From: Actinokineospora fastidiosa
GTDB lineage: Bacteria; Actinomycetota; Actinomycetes; Mycobacteriales; Pseudonocardiaceae
Direction: 5' to 3'
Assembly: GCF_014648415.1 (NCBI RefSeq)
Contig: NZ_BMRB01000001.1
Span: forward strand, 1-64,000
DNA length: 64,000 nucleotides
A model generated the notes under the pieces. It ran no database searches. It worked only from the letters and a program-made list of their open reading frames with translations, and was not told the origin of the DNA. The translations under genes were made by a program, and so were the position numbers. Of the stretch, positions 51,039-59,353 are shown piece by piece. The first letter of the stretch is position 1. The number at the start of each line of letters is the position of its first letter.

Positions 51039-51069
51039 GTGGCCCCGCCGCTGGGTGCGACGGGGCCAC
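51039..51069 (-). terminator. stem-loop after fibronectin-III gene
   Basis: GTGGCCCCG (51039-51047) and CGGGGCCAC (51061-51069) form a perfect 9-base stem with a 13-base loop, 22 bases beyond the stop of the minus-strand fibronectin-III gene. There is no T-run, as is usual in high-GC actinomycete terminators. Confidence 0.6.
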
Positions 51070-51090
51070 GCGGTCAACCGGGGTTCAGGG

Positions 51091-54000
51091 TCAGCCGACG
51101 GGGCGCGGCGCCAGGGCGACCTCGATGGTGTTGCCCGGACCGGAGGTCAGGGCGCTGATCAGGCTGTTCATCGATCCACAGCCCTGCAGGGCGGGGAGCG
51201 TGTACGTGCCCGTCAGGGTGCCACCGGCCAGCGGGTCGAAGTTGGGCTTCGACTGCAGCGGGATGGTCGCCGGGGTCTTCGTCCGGCAGTCCGCGCTCGT
51301 GCTGATCGGGAAGCCCATCATCGTGATGCGCGGCATCTTGACGGTGACCTTCGACGTCGACTTGAGCACGCCACCGGCCAGCGAGCCCGTGGTGCGGTCC
51401 GCCTGCGCGAACTCGATCTTCGCCGAGACCGGGATGAAGCCGAAGATGCGGAAGTTGCCGCTCGTCGGGTTCAGCGCCAGGTCGGCGGTGAAGGTGCCGG
51501 TCGCCAGGTCGAGCTCGGCGTCGATGCCGCCGCGGAGGTTGACCGTGCCGTTGGCCGCCTTGATCTTGGTCTTGCCGGTCAGGTCGTAGCCGTACTCGAT
51601 GATGGTCGAGTCGCGCGGCTGGGTGCGCGCGGTGACCGTCGCCGAGGGGGCGGAGACGTTGCCCGCGGCGTCCTTGGCCACGACGGTGAAGGTGTACTCG
51701 GTGTCGGGGGTCAGGTTCGCCACCGTCGCCGAGGTGCCCGTCACCGACGCCACCACGGTGGTGCCGTTGAGGACGTCGTAGCCGGTCACGCCGACGTTGT
51801 CCTGCGCGACGTCCCAGGCCAGCGTGATGCTGGTCTGCGAGGCGCCCGTCGAGCGCGGGTTGCCCGGGGCGGACGGCGCGACCGTGTCCGGCGCCTTGGC
51901 GGTGCGGGCGGTCAGCGCGGCGCTCGCCGCGGAGGTGTTGCCCGCGGCGTCGCGCGCCACGACCGTGAAGGTGTACTCGGTGTCGGGCTCGAGGCCCTCG
52001 ACCAGCTTCGACGTGCCGGTCACCGTGCCCAGGGACGTGGCGCCCCGGAAGACCTCGTACTCGGTGACGCCCACGTTGTCGTCCGCGGCGTCCCAGGCCA
52101 GCGCGATGCTGGTCGGGGTGGTGTCCGCGGCGCGCAGGTTGGCGGGCGCGTCCGGCGCCTGCGTGTCGGGCGCGGGCTCGGTGCGGGTGTCGACCTGGTT
52201 GCTGGCCGCGGAGGTGTTGCCCGCGGCGTCCTTGGCGACCACGGTGAACGAGTACGCCGTGTCCGGCTGCAGACCGTCCACAGTGGCGCTCGTGCCGGTC
52301 ACGCTCTTGACGACGTCGCCGCCGGAGAGCACCTCGTAGCCCGCGACGCCCACGTTGTCGATCGAGCCCTGCCAGCTCAGCGAGATGCTGGACTGGGTCC
52401 GCTCGGTGACGGTCAGGCCGGACGGCGGGGTCGGGCCCTCGGTGTCCGGGACGTCCTCGGTGCGCACGGTCACCGGGCCGCCCGCGGCGGAGGTGTTGCC
52501 CGCGGCGTCCTTCGCCACGACGGTGAAGGTGTACTCGGTGGAGGCCGACAGGCCGGTGATCGTGGTCGAGGTCTCCGCGACCTCGACCGACTCGGAGCCG
52601 TAGGTCACCACGTAGCCGGTGACGGCGACGTTGTCCGAGGACGCGTCCCAGGCCAGGCCGACGCTGTCCTGCGAGGCGCCGGTGGCGCGCAGGTTGCCCG
52701 GCGTGGTCGGGGCCTCGGTGTCCGGCGCGGCCAGGGTGCGCACGGTGACGCCCGGGCTCTCGGCGGAGGTGTTGCCCGCGGCGTCCTTGGCCACCACGGT
52801 GAAGGTGTACTCGCGGTCGGCGGTCAGGCCGCTGACCGTGGCCGACGCGCCGGTCGAGCTGGCGACGACGGAGCCGCCGGACAGCACGTCGTAGCCGGTG
52901 ACCGCGACGTTGTCGCTGGAGGCGGGCCAGGACAGGTCGACGCTGGTCTGGCCGATGTTCGCCGCGACCGGGGCGCCCGGGACCGTCGGGGCCTGGGTGT
53001 CCGGGGCCGCCAGCGTGCGGGCGGTGACCGGCGCCGACTCGGCGGAGGTGTTGCCCGCGGCGTCCTTGGCCACGACGGTGAAGGTGTGCTCGGAGTCGGG
53101 CTCCAGGCCGTCGACGACGGCCTCGGTGCCGGTCACGCTCTTGACGACAGCGCCGCCGGAGCGCACGTCGTAGCCGGTGACGCCGACGTTGTCGGTGGCG
53201 GCGGCCCAGGACAGCGCGATGCTGTTCTGGGTGATCTCACCGGCGGCCGGGGCGCCGGGGGCCGAGGGGGCCTCGGTGTCGGCGGGCGCGGTCACGGTGA
53301 AGGTGTGCAGCACGGTGGTCTGGCCCGCGGTCGGCGTGCAGTCCGCGACGAAGGTGCCCAGGCCGGTCTCGGTGCCGTCGGCCCGGCGCGGGGTCATGGT
53401 CAGCACCAGGTCGTGCACCGACAGGGTCGCGGTGCCCGGCTCGTCGAAGCGCAGCGCGGGAGCGGACCCGGCGGCGTTGACGATCAGGTCGTTGCCCACG
53501 GCGGGGATGGTCTGCTTCGGCACGTCGGTGCCCACGGCGACGGCGAGGTGGCCCTGCGGCGACTTCACCAGCGAGGTGGCGACGGCCTTGCCTTCCACCG
53601 TTTCCGCGCCGACCAGGCGTAGACCCTGGGTGGCTGTCGCGCCCGCGTTGGACACGGCGCTGATGTTGATCGCCGGGGTGAACGTGCCCGCGGCGATCTC
53701 GGTCGGCAGGTCCGCGCTGATGTCGACGGTGACGTTCTGGTTGCCGATCAGCGGGAACGGGCAGGTGTAGGTCTGGCGCAGCGGCGGCGTGTTGCCCACG
53801 CCCAGCGGCTCCTCGGGCGTCACGGCGGCGCCGGTCACCTGGTAGGTGTGCAGGACGGTGTCCTGGCCGTCGGTCGGCGTGCAGTCGGCGACGAAGGTGC
53901 CCAGGTCGGTGGGGGTGCCGTCGGCGCGCAGCGGCGTCATCTCCAGCACGATGTCGGTGACTTCGAGCGAGGCGCTGCCGGGCTCGTCGAACCGAAGGCC

Positions 54001-54444
54001 CGGGGCGCTGCCGGTGGCGTTGAGGACGAGGTCGTTGCCCACGGCGGGGATGGGCTGGTTGGGCACCTGGGTGGTGACCTGGACGGTCTGGTCGCCCTGG
54101 CCGCCCGGACCCCGGACGGTGGAGGTGGCGCGCGCGACGCCCTGGATGGTCTCCGCGCCCACGAGGCGCAGGCCCTGGGTGGCGGTGGCGCCCGCGTTGG
54201 AGACGGCCGTGATGTCCAGCGCCGGGGTGAAGGCCCCCGCTGCGATGGTGTCGGGCTGCTCGGTGCGGATGTCGATGGTGACGGTCTGGTTGCCGATCAG
54301 CGGGAAGGGGCACGAGTAGCTCTGGGTGAGCTCCCCCTGCGCGGCCGAGCTCATGCCCGAGCCGATCACGAGACCGGCGACCACCAGCGCGGCGGTCCCC
54401 GCCGCGGTGATCGCCAATCTCCGGGTTTCTCTCTTGAGTCTCAC
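51091..54444 (-). CDS. secreted repeat protein with six fibronectin type III domains
   Basis: A secreted protein of about 1,117 residues. A signal peptide ('LAITAAGTAALVVAGLVIGSGMSSAAQ') is followed by two near-identical beta-rich domains of about 180 residues each, both starting with a CPFPLIGNQ(T/N)VT(I/V)DI pattern (DUF6801-like). Six tandem fibronectin-III domains of about 92 residues come next, each beginning D-T-x-x-P and containing 'FTVVAKDAAGNTSA' or a close variant. A C-terminal beta domain of about 170 residues has a Cys pair. No sorting signal or membrane anchor is seen, so it is probably released or wall-bound non-covalently. GTG 54444 is preferred because GGAGG is 6 bases upstream; ATG 54450 directly abuts it. 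A carbohydrate or adhesion role is inference. Confidence 0.88.
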   Translation of the reverse strand: MRLKRETRRLAITAAGTAALVVAGLVIGSGMSSAAQGELTQSYSCPFPLIGNQTVTIDIRTEQPDTIAAGAFTPALDITAVSNAGATATQGLRLVGAETIQGVARATSTVRGPGGQGDQTVQVTTQVPNQPIPAVGNDLVLNATGSAPGLRFDEPGSASLEVTDIVLEMTPLRADGTPTDLGTFVADCTPTDGQDTVLHTYQVTGAAVTPEEPLGVGNTPPLRQTYTCPFPLIGNQNVTVDISADLPTEIAAGTFTPAINISAVSNAGATATQGLRLVGAETVEGKAVATSLVKSPQGHLAVAVGTDVPKQTIPAVGNDLIVNAAGSAPALRFDEPGTATLSVHDLVLTMTPRRADGTETGLGTFVADCTPTAGQTTVLHTFTVTAPADTEAPSAPGAPAAGEITQNSIALSWAAATDNVGVTGYDVRSGGAVVKSVTGTEAVVDGLEPDSEHTFTVVAKDAAGNTSAESAPVTARTLAAPDTQAPTVPGAPVAANIGQTSVDLSWPASSDNVAVTGYDVLSGGSVVASSTGASATVSGLTADREYTFTVVAKDAAGNTSAESPGVTVRTLAAPDTEAPTTPGNLRATGASQDSVGLAWDASSDNVAVTGYVVTYGSESVEVAETSTTITGLSASTEYTFTVVAKDAAGNTSAAGGPVTVRTEDVPDTEGPTPPSGLTVTERTQSSISLSWQGSIDNVGVAGYEVLSGGDVVKSVTGTSATVDGLQPDTAYSFTVVAKDAAGNTSAASNQVDTRTEPAPDTQAPDAPANLRAADTTPTSIALAWDAADDNVGVTEYEVFRGATSLGTVTGTSKLVEGLEPDTEYTFTVVARDAAGNTSAASAALTARTAKAPDTVAPSAPGNPRSTGASQTSITLAWDVAQDNVGVTGYDVLNGTTVVASVTGTSATVANLTPDTEYTFTVVAKDAAGNVSAPSATVTARTQPRDSTIIEYGYDLTGKTKIKAANGTVNLRGGIDAELDLATGTFTADLALNPTSGNFRIFGFIPVSAKIEFAQADRTTGSLAGGVLKSTSKVTVKMPRITMMGFPISTSADCRTKTPATIPLQSKPNFDPLAGGTLTGTYTLPALQGCGSMNSLISALTSGPGNTIEVALAPRPVG
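51610..53280 (-). repeat. six tandem ~278-bp fibronectin-III repeat units
   Basis: The six domains are repeated at DNA level: each unit holds an almost identical stretch reading (on the plus strand) GGCGGAGGTGTTGCCCGCGGCGTCC. Spacing is about 278 bases with divergent sequence between the conserved cores. Such arrays can gain or lose units by recombination and are prone to assembly collapse. Confidence 0.85.
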
Positions 54445-54856
54445 GGTCATCCTCCCTGGCGCCGAGCACGCGCCAGAAATAGGGTCGGGGCGAAATACGT
54501 GTTACGGACACGCTACGGATCGCCAAATTAACGACCGGGGACACCGGGGCACAAGAGCCGGGAATACCGGCGGTGGATCAGGCGGCGAAATTGTCATGGA
54601 CAGCCAATTCCACTCTACGGTGATTGCACTGTTGAGACACCCGTATCGGCTGGTCAGAGCAACATCAGCGGGAAGAGGCACGCGCTGTGGACGACAAGTG
54701 ACAGCGGGTCGGCGAATAGGCCGGACGGCGCAATTGCCGATTAGTCCGCCAGTCGGTTATTAGCACAGGTTGAGTATGTGGTGGAGATCGTTTTATCACG
54801 GGGTGCGCAACTTTTTCGGAGCATTTCCGGGCAGTGACGACCCGGTTCCGAAACGG
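54445..54856. other. intergenic region upstream of fibronectin-III gene
   Basis: About 410 bases without a convincing gene, clearly lower in GC than the surroundings. The right end (54813-54863) contains TTTCGGA...TCCGAAA around an inner CCGGG/CCCGG stem and probably terminates nudC transcripts. The left part is expected to hold the promoter and a long 5' leader of the fibronectin-III gene; I cannot pick a confident -35/-10 pair. Confidence 0.5.
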
Positions 54857-56542
54857 TCAGGCCAGCGCCCAGCCCGCCAGCATCTGCCCGGCGATGGAGG
54901 TGGCGCCCGGCAGCCGCAGGCCGGGGATCTCGCCCCCGGCCTCCAGCGCGGCCAGCACCTCCTCGCGCGGCACCCAGCGGGCTTCCTCGATCTCGCCGTC
55001 GGCAAGGCACAGCGGCGCGTCCGGGTCGGCCTCGGCGGCGAAGGCGATCATCACCGAGCGCGGGAACGGCCACGGCTGGCTGCCGAGGTACCGGATGCCG
55101 CGCACGGCGACCCCGACCTCCTCGGCGATCTCCCGCTCGACGCACGCCTCCAGCGACTCCCCCGCCTCGACGAACCCGGCGAGCACCGAGTACCGCTCCG
55201 GCGGCCACACCGGCTGGCGGGCCAACAGCACCCGCTCACCGTTGACGCCGACGCCGTCGTGCACCAGACAGATGACGGCCGGGTCGGTGCGCGGGTACTC
55301 CTCGCGCCCACACCCGGTGCACTCCGACGCCCATCCGGCCGCGATCCGCCGCACCGCGGCCCCGCAGCAGGCACAGAACTTGGCGCGGTCATGCCACCCG
55401 CGCAGGGCGACGGCGGTGGTGAACAGGCCAGCGGCGGTGTCGTCGAGGAGCCCGCCGACGGCCCGCAGGTCGTGCCACTCCTCACCGGAGGTCGAGCGGA
55501 CGCCCGGCCAGAGCCCCCACGAGTTGGGCGGGGGCACGGCTTCCCCGGTCATCGCCTCATCCGCAGGCACGGCCCAGTACCCGACGCCATCGAGCGTGCC
55601 GAGCAACACGGCATCGTCGGGTCGGTCGGCCTGGATGTCGGCAGCCGGCCGCAGGCTCAACGCCACCACACCCCGCTGCGGCGCCCCGATCCGTCCGGAC
55701 GCGACCGAGGGCCGAGACTGCCCAAGCGACAAGGCCTTGGCGGCCCCGGCGAGAGCGGGATCCGCTGCCGCAACGGAATCCGCGCCAGCCGACCCACCGG
55801 CAGCGTGGCCACGCTCCCCACCGGGCACCGGGACAGCACCAGCGGGCAACGAGTCGGCCGCCCCGGGGAGAGCGGGATGGCCCGCCCCACCGGAAGCCGG
55901 ACCGGCCGCCCCCGCGAGCGCCGCGCCGGACGCCCCGCCGCGGGCAGGGTCGGCTGGAGCCGAGCCAGCCGGAGCCGGGCTGGGCGGTGCCGCCCCAGCC
56001 CCAGCCGGATCGGCCGGAGCAGAGCCATCCGGAGCCGGGTTGACCGAAGCAGGCCCAGCCGGGCCCGCGTCGGGTGAGGTCGAGCCAGCCGGGGCAGGGC
56101 CAGACGGAGCCGAGCCTGCCGGAGCTGGCTCAGCCGAAGCCAAGCCAGCCGAAGTCGATTCAGGCGGAGCCGACCCAGCCGAGGCCGCCTCGGCCGGAGC
56201 CAGGTCCGCCGGAGCCGAGCCGGGTTCGGGTGAAGTCGAGCCCGCAGGAGCCGAGTCCGCCGGAGCCGGGCCAGCCGAGGCCGCCTCGGCCGGAGTCGAG
56301 CCAGCGGGTGCCGAGCCAGCAGGGGCCGCGTCGGGTGGAGTCGAGCCAGTCAGGGGCGGGGTGGGTGGAGTTGGGGTGGGTGGTGTTCGGACTGGGGTGC
56401 GGCCCTTGGGGTCCACGAGGAGGACTTGGCCCTTGGACCACAGTTCGTCGAGGTGGGTGGGGGAGGTGCGGAGGGATTCGTCTCGTTCCAGGGTGGAGCG
56501 GGAGAGGGCGGGGACGTCCGCTAGGTCGAACGGGCGGGTCAC
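54857..56542 (-). CDS. nudC: NAD+/NADH pyrophosphatase NudC with giant low-complexity insertion
   Basis: NudC cleaves NAD(H) and can decap NAD-RNA. The C-terminal half is normal: zinc ribbon Cys pairs in 'KFCACCGAAV' and 'SECTGCGREEYPRTDP', a full Nudix box 'GFVEAGESLEACVEREIAEEVGV', and the NADH-specific 'SQPWPFPRSVMIAF'. The N-terminal domain is split by about 250 residues (about 49-298) of Ala, Pro, Ser and Gly with recurring 'PAGSAPA' and 'AEAASAG' units, making the protein 561 residues against the usual 260-320. GTG 56542 is chosen for AAGGGA 7 bases upstream; GTG 56548 is possible. The catalytic domain looks active. Confidence 0.9.
   Translation of the reverse strand: MTRPFDLADVPALSRSTLERDESLRTSPTHLDELWSKGQVLLVDPKGRTPVRTPPTPTPPTPPLTGSTPPDAAPAGSAPAGSTPAEAASAGPAPADSAPAGSTSPEPGSAPADLAPAEAASAGSAPPESTSAGLASAEPAPAGSAPSGPAPAGSTSPDAGPAGPASVNPAPDGSAPADPAGAGAAPPSPAPAGSAPADPARGGASGAALAGAAGPASGGAGHPALPGAADSLPAGAVPVPGGERGHAAGGSAGADSVAAADPALAGAAKALSLGQSRPSVASGRIGAPQRGVVALSLRPAADIQADRPDDAVLLGTLDGVGYWAVPADEAMTGEAVPPPNSWGLWPGVRSTSGEEWHDLRAVGGLLDDTAAGLFTTAVALRGWHDRAKFCACCGAAVRRIAAGWASECTGCGREEYPRTDPAVICLVHDGVGVNGERVLLARQPVWPPERYSVLAGFVEAGESLEACVEREIAEEVGVAVRGIRYLGSQPWPFPRSVMIAFAAEADPDAPLCLADGEIEEARWVPREEVLAALEAGGEIPGLRLPGATSIAGQMLAGWALA
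55650..56398 (-). repeat. degenerate Ala/Pro/Ser/Gly-coding repeat inside nudC
   Basis: About 750 bases of a degenerate short-period repeat (plus strand pattern near GCCGGAGCCGAGCCAGCC, units of about 15-24 bases) remain in frame throughout. It looks like minisatellite-type expansion rather than a domain insertion, since no hydrophobic core or conserved motif is present. Confidence 0.8.
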
Positions 56543-56584
56543 CGCCACATCCCTTCTGTGCGTAGGGGCTGGGGGGTAAACGAA

Positions 56585-57937
56585 TCAGGATTGGGTTACG
56601 CCGCCCAGGAGTTCCAGGTCGGGGAAGCCTGCGGGGTCGCCTACCACGACGCCGGTGAAGCGGGTGGGGGCGAAGAGGCGGGCGGCCTCGGCCACCTGGT
56701 CGGCGGTGACGGCCTTGATCCGCTCCGGGTGGTCGAGCAGCCACTCCAGGCCCAGGCCCAGGGGGGCCAGGCCGGACAGCTGGGAGGCCAGGCCCGCCTG
56801 GGACGCGGTGGAGGTCAGCAGCAGGCCGATGGCGTACTGGCGGACCGTCTCCACTTCGGACTCCGTGGGCGGGCTCAGCACCAGGCGGCCGAGTTCGTAG
56901 CGGATCTCGTGCAGGGCGCCTGCGGTCACCGCGCTGGCGGTGTCGGTCTCGACCAGCAGGGTGGCTCCGCTGGGGGTGAACTCCGAATAGGACCGCGCGT
57001 GGTAGGTGTAGCCCTTGTCCTCGCGGATGTTTTCCACCAGCCGGGAGGAGAAGAAGCCGCCGAAGGCGAGGTTGGCCAGCTGCAGGGCGGCGTAGCCGGG
57101 ATCGGTCCTGGGGATCGACTGGGCGGACAGCCGCAGCTGGGACTGCACGGCTCCGGGGCGGGGCACCAGCTTCAGCGCGCCCGGGGTCAGCTCCGGCAGC
57201 GGGGGCAGGACGGTGGCCGAGCGGTCGGACGACCAGCCGCCGAGCGCGGCGTCGACGCGGGCGACGACGTCATCGGGGGCCAGGTCGCCCACCACGACCA
57301 GGACCGAGCCGCGCGGGACGACGGCGTCGGCGTGCAGGGCGCGGACCTGAGCTGCCTCGATCCCGGCGACGTCCTCGGCCTCGGGCATCTCGCGGGTGAA
57401 CGGGTGGTCGCCGTAGCGGTGCTTCTGCAGCGCCTTGCGGGCGATGACCCGCGGCTGCGAGCCCGCGACGGTGATCCGCTCGACGAGCCTGCCGCGCTCG
57501 CCCGCGACCTCGTCGTCGGCGTAGACCGCGCCGGTGAGCAGGTCGGCGAGGACGTCGAGCAGGGTGTCGAAGCCGTCGGCGAGGGAGTTGGCGGTGATGG
57601 AGAGCTGCTCGGGGTCCGCCGACGCCGACATCTCACCGCCCACCAGGGCCAGCTCGGTGTCGATGGCGACCCGGTCGCGGCGCTCCGTCCCCGTCAGCAG
57701 CGCGGCGGCCAGCACCTCGGCGCGCGCGGCGTGCAGCGGGTCGGCGCCCGCGAACGGGACGGACAGCCGCACCTCGACCATCGGCACGGTCGGATGCTGC
57801 ACGGCGATCACCCGCAGGCCGGTGCCCAGCACGGTGTCGACCGCAGCCGGACGCGCGGGCGGGCGCTGCTCCCCCAGCGGGGGCAGCGGACGCGGGCCGA
57901 GCTCGGTGCGCCCGATCTCCTCTGCGGTACGGGTCAC
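56585..57937 (-). CDS. M16 family peptidase-like protein, non-catalytic subunit type
   Basis: A 450-residue M16 (pitrilysin/MPP) fold protein. At the place of the zinc motif it has 'DPLHAARAEVLAAALLTG', with no HxxEH, so it is probably the non-catalytic partner, like the alpha subunit of mitochondrial processing peptidase. Later motifs are kept: 'VVVGDLAPDDVVARVDAAL' and 'LANLAFGGFFSSRLVENIREDKGYTYHARS', the substrate-binding loop. GTG 57937 has GGAGGAG 4-5 bases upstream and follows the catalytic partner by 33 bases. Confidence 0.88.
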   Translation of the reverse strand: MTRTAEEIGRTELGPRPLPPLGEQRPPARPAAVDTVLGTGLRVIAVQHPTVPMVEVRLSVPFAGADPLHAARAEVLAAALLTGTERRDRVAIDTELALVGGEMSASADPEQLSITANSLADGFDTLLDVLADLLTGAVYADDEVAGERGRLVERITVAGSQPRVIARKALQKHRYGDHPFTREMPEAEDVAGIEAAQVRALHADAVVPRGSVLVVVGDLAPDDVVARVDAALGGWSSDRSATVLPPLPELTPGALKLVPRPGAVQSQLRLSAQSIPRTDPGYAALQLANLAFGGFFSSRLVENIREDKGYTYHARSYSEFTPSGATLLVETDTASAVTAGALHEIRYELGRLVLSPPTESEVETVRQYAIGLLLTSTASQAGLASQLSGLAPLGLGLEWLLDHPERIKAVTADQVAEAARLFAPTRFTGVVVGDPAGFPDLELLGGVTQS

Positions 57938-57970
57938 TGGGCTCCTCCTGCACAGCTGGGAATGGTCATC

Positions 57971-59251
57971 TCAGGCACCCGCCGGGGACACGGTCAGCAC
58001 CGCGCGCGAGTCCGGGCGCAGCGCCTTGGCCGCCGCCGACACCGCGTCCGCCGACACCGAGGCGATCCGCTCGGGCAGCCGGTCGATCATCGTCGGGTCG
58101 CCGAACATCAGCTCGAACGCGCCCAGCGCGAGGGTGCGGCTGACGATGCGGTCGTGCTCCTTGTGGAGGCTGGCCTGCCAGCGCGCGGTGACCTTGGCCA
58201 GCTCGCGCGCCTCCGGCGGGGTGCCCGCCAGCCGGTCCAGCTCCTCGTCGATCGCGCCGAGCACGCGGTCGACGCCGACCTCGTCGGAGTGGACGGCGGT
58301 GATGGTGAACGTGTCGGGGTCGCGCGCCTCGAACGGGCCGAACAGGCCGCACCCGGCGTTGACGTCGGTGACCAGCCGCTCGCCGTAGACCAGCCGCTGC
58401 TGCAGCCGGGAGCCGTCGCCCTCGGTGAGGACGCCCGCGAGCACCAGGTGCGCGAGGTAGCCGTCCATGTCGGTGGACGGGTCGGGCACCCGATAGCCGA
58501 GCGCGACCGCGGGCAGCGGGGCCAGCGCGTCGGGGTGGTCGGCGCGCAGCTCGCCCGAGGGCGGCGGCTCGGCGAAGGACGGGCGCGCGGGCCTGGGCCG
58601 GGCGGGCACGTCGCCGAAGTGCTTCTCGATCAGCGCCTTGGCGTTGTCGACGGTGAAGTCGCCCGCCACGGTGAGCACCGCGTTGGACGGTGCGTAGTAG
58701 GTGTCGAAGAAGGACGCGCAGTCGGCGACGGTGGCGTCCTCCAGGTCCTCGAACCCGCCGTAGCCGTTGTGGGCGTTGGGGAAGGTCTTGTAGAGCACCG
58801 GGGGCAGCAGGATCCAGGGGAACCCGCCGTAGGGCCGGTTGAGCACGTTGAGCCGGATCTCCTCCTTGACCACGTCGATCTGGTTGCGGAGGTTCTCCTC
58901 GGTCAGCTTCGGCGCGCGCATGCGGTCGGCCTCGAGGAACAGCGCCCGCTCCAGCGCGGCCGACGGCAGCACCTCGAAGTAGTCGGTGTAGTCCGGGTGC
59001 GTCGAGCCGTTGAACGTGCCGCCGGAGGACTGCACGTGCCGGAAGTGCGCCAGCTTCTCCAGGCTCTCGCTGCCCTGGAACATCAGGTGCTCGAAGAGGT
59101 GGGCGAACCCGGTCCTGCCCTCCGGCTCGGAGCGGAAGCCCACGTCGTAGTGCACGCTCACGCCGACGACCGGCGCGGTCGGGTCCGGCGCGAGGACCAC
59201 CCGCAGGCCATTGGCCAGGGCGTAGCGGTGCAGCTTCTCGGAAACGGTCAC
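57971..59251 (-). CDS. M16 family zinc metallopeptidase, catalytic subunit
   Basis: A 426-residue peptidase with the inverted zinc motif 'GFAHLFEHLMFQGS' (His51, Glu54, His55) and the third ligand Glu in 'QIDVVKEEIRLNVLNRPYGG'. The C-terminal half holds 'LTEGDGSRLQQRLVYGERLVTDVNAG'. With the downstream inactive homologue it should form a two-subunit clamshell that degrades short peptides in the cytoplasm; no signal peptide is present. The GTG start has TAGGCT 7 bases upstream and no ribosome site, so it is probably leaderless. Confidence 0.92.
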   Translation of the reverse strand: MTVSEKLHRYALANGLRVVLAPDPTAPVVGVSVHYDVGFRSEPEGRTGFAHLFEHLMFQGSESLEKLAHFRHVQSSGGTFNGSTHPDYTDYFEVLPSAALERALFLEADRMRAPKLTEENLRNQIDVVKEEIRLNVLNRPYGGFPWILLPPVLYKTFPNAHNGYGGFEDLEDATVADCASFFDTYYAPSNAVLTVAGDFTVDNAKALIEKHFGDVPARPRPARPSFAEPPPSGELRADHPDALAPLPAVALGYRVPDPSTDMDGYLAHLVLAGVLTEGDGSRLQQRLVYGERLVTDVNAGCGLFGPFEARDPDTFTITAVHSDEVGVDRVLGAIDEELDRLAGTPPEARELAKVTARWQASLHKEHDRIVSRTLALGAFELMFGDPTMIDRLPERIASVSADAVSAAAKALRPDSRAVLTVSPAGA

Positions 59252-59304
59252 GCCAGCGAGCCTACGGGAGCGGCGGGGGTCGCAGGCAGAGCGACTCGAC
59301 GGCC

Positions 59305-59313
59305 TGTGGACAA
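59305..59313 (-). other. DnaA-box-like 9-mer (TTGTCCACA)
   Basis: TTGTCCACA on the minus strand in the gap between the M16 gene start and the LPXTG gene terminator; identical to the 51026 site. Confidence 0.35.
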
Positions 59314-59315
59314 CT

Positions 59316-59345
59316 CCGGGGACGCCCTGGTCGGGGCGTCCCCGG
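59316..59345 (-). terminator. stem-loop after LPXTG protein gene
   Basis: CCGGGGACGCCC (59316-59327) pairs perfectly with 59334-59345 around a 6-base loop, 8 bases beyond the stop of the minus-strand LPXTG gene. A 12-base GC-rich stem without T-run, probably an actinomycete-type terminator. Confidence 0.75.
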
Positions 59346-59353
59346 AAGCGATG

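Noticed and set aside
51610-53280. Regularly spaced direct repeats resembling a CRISPR array
   Set aside because: Period of about 278 bases, repeats are coding and in frame, spacers are homologous fibronectin-III sequence, and no cas genes are present.
50578-53622. A 1,014-codon plus-strand open frame with a striking periodic composition
   Set aside because: It is the antisense frame of the six fibronectin-III repeats, so the periodicity is inherited from the real gene.
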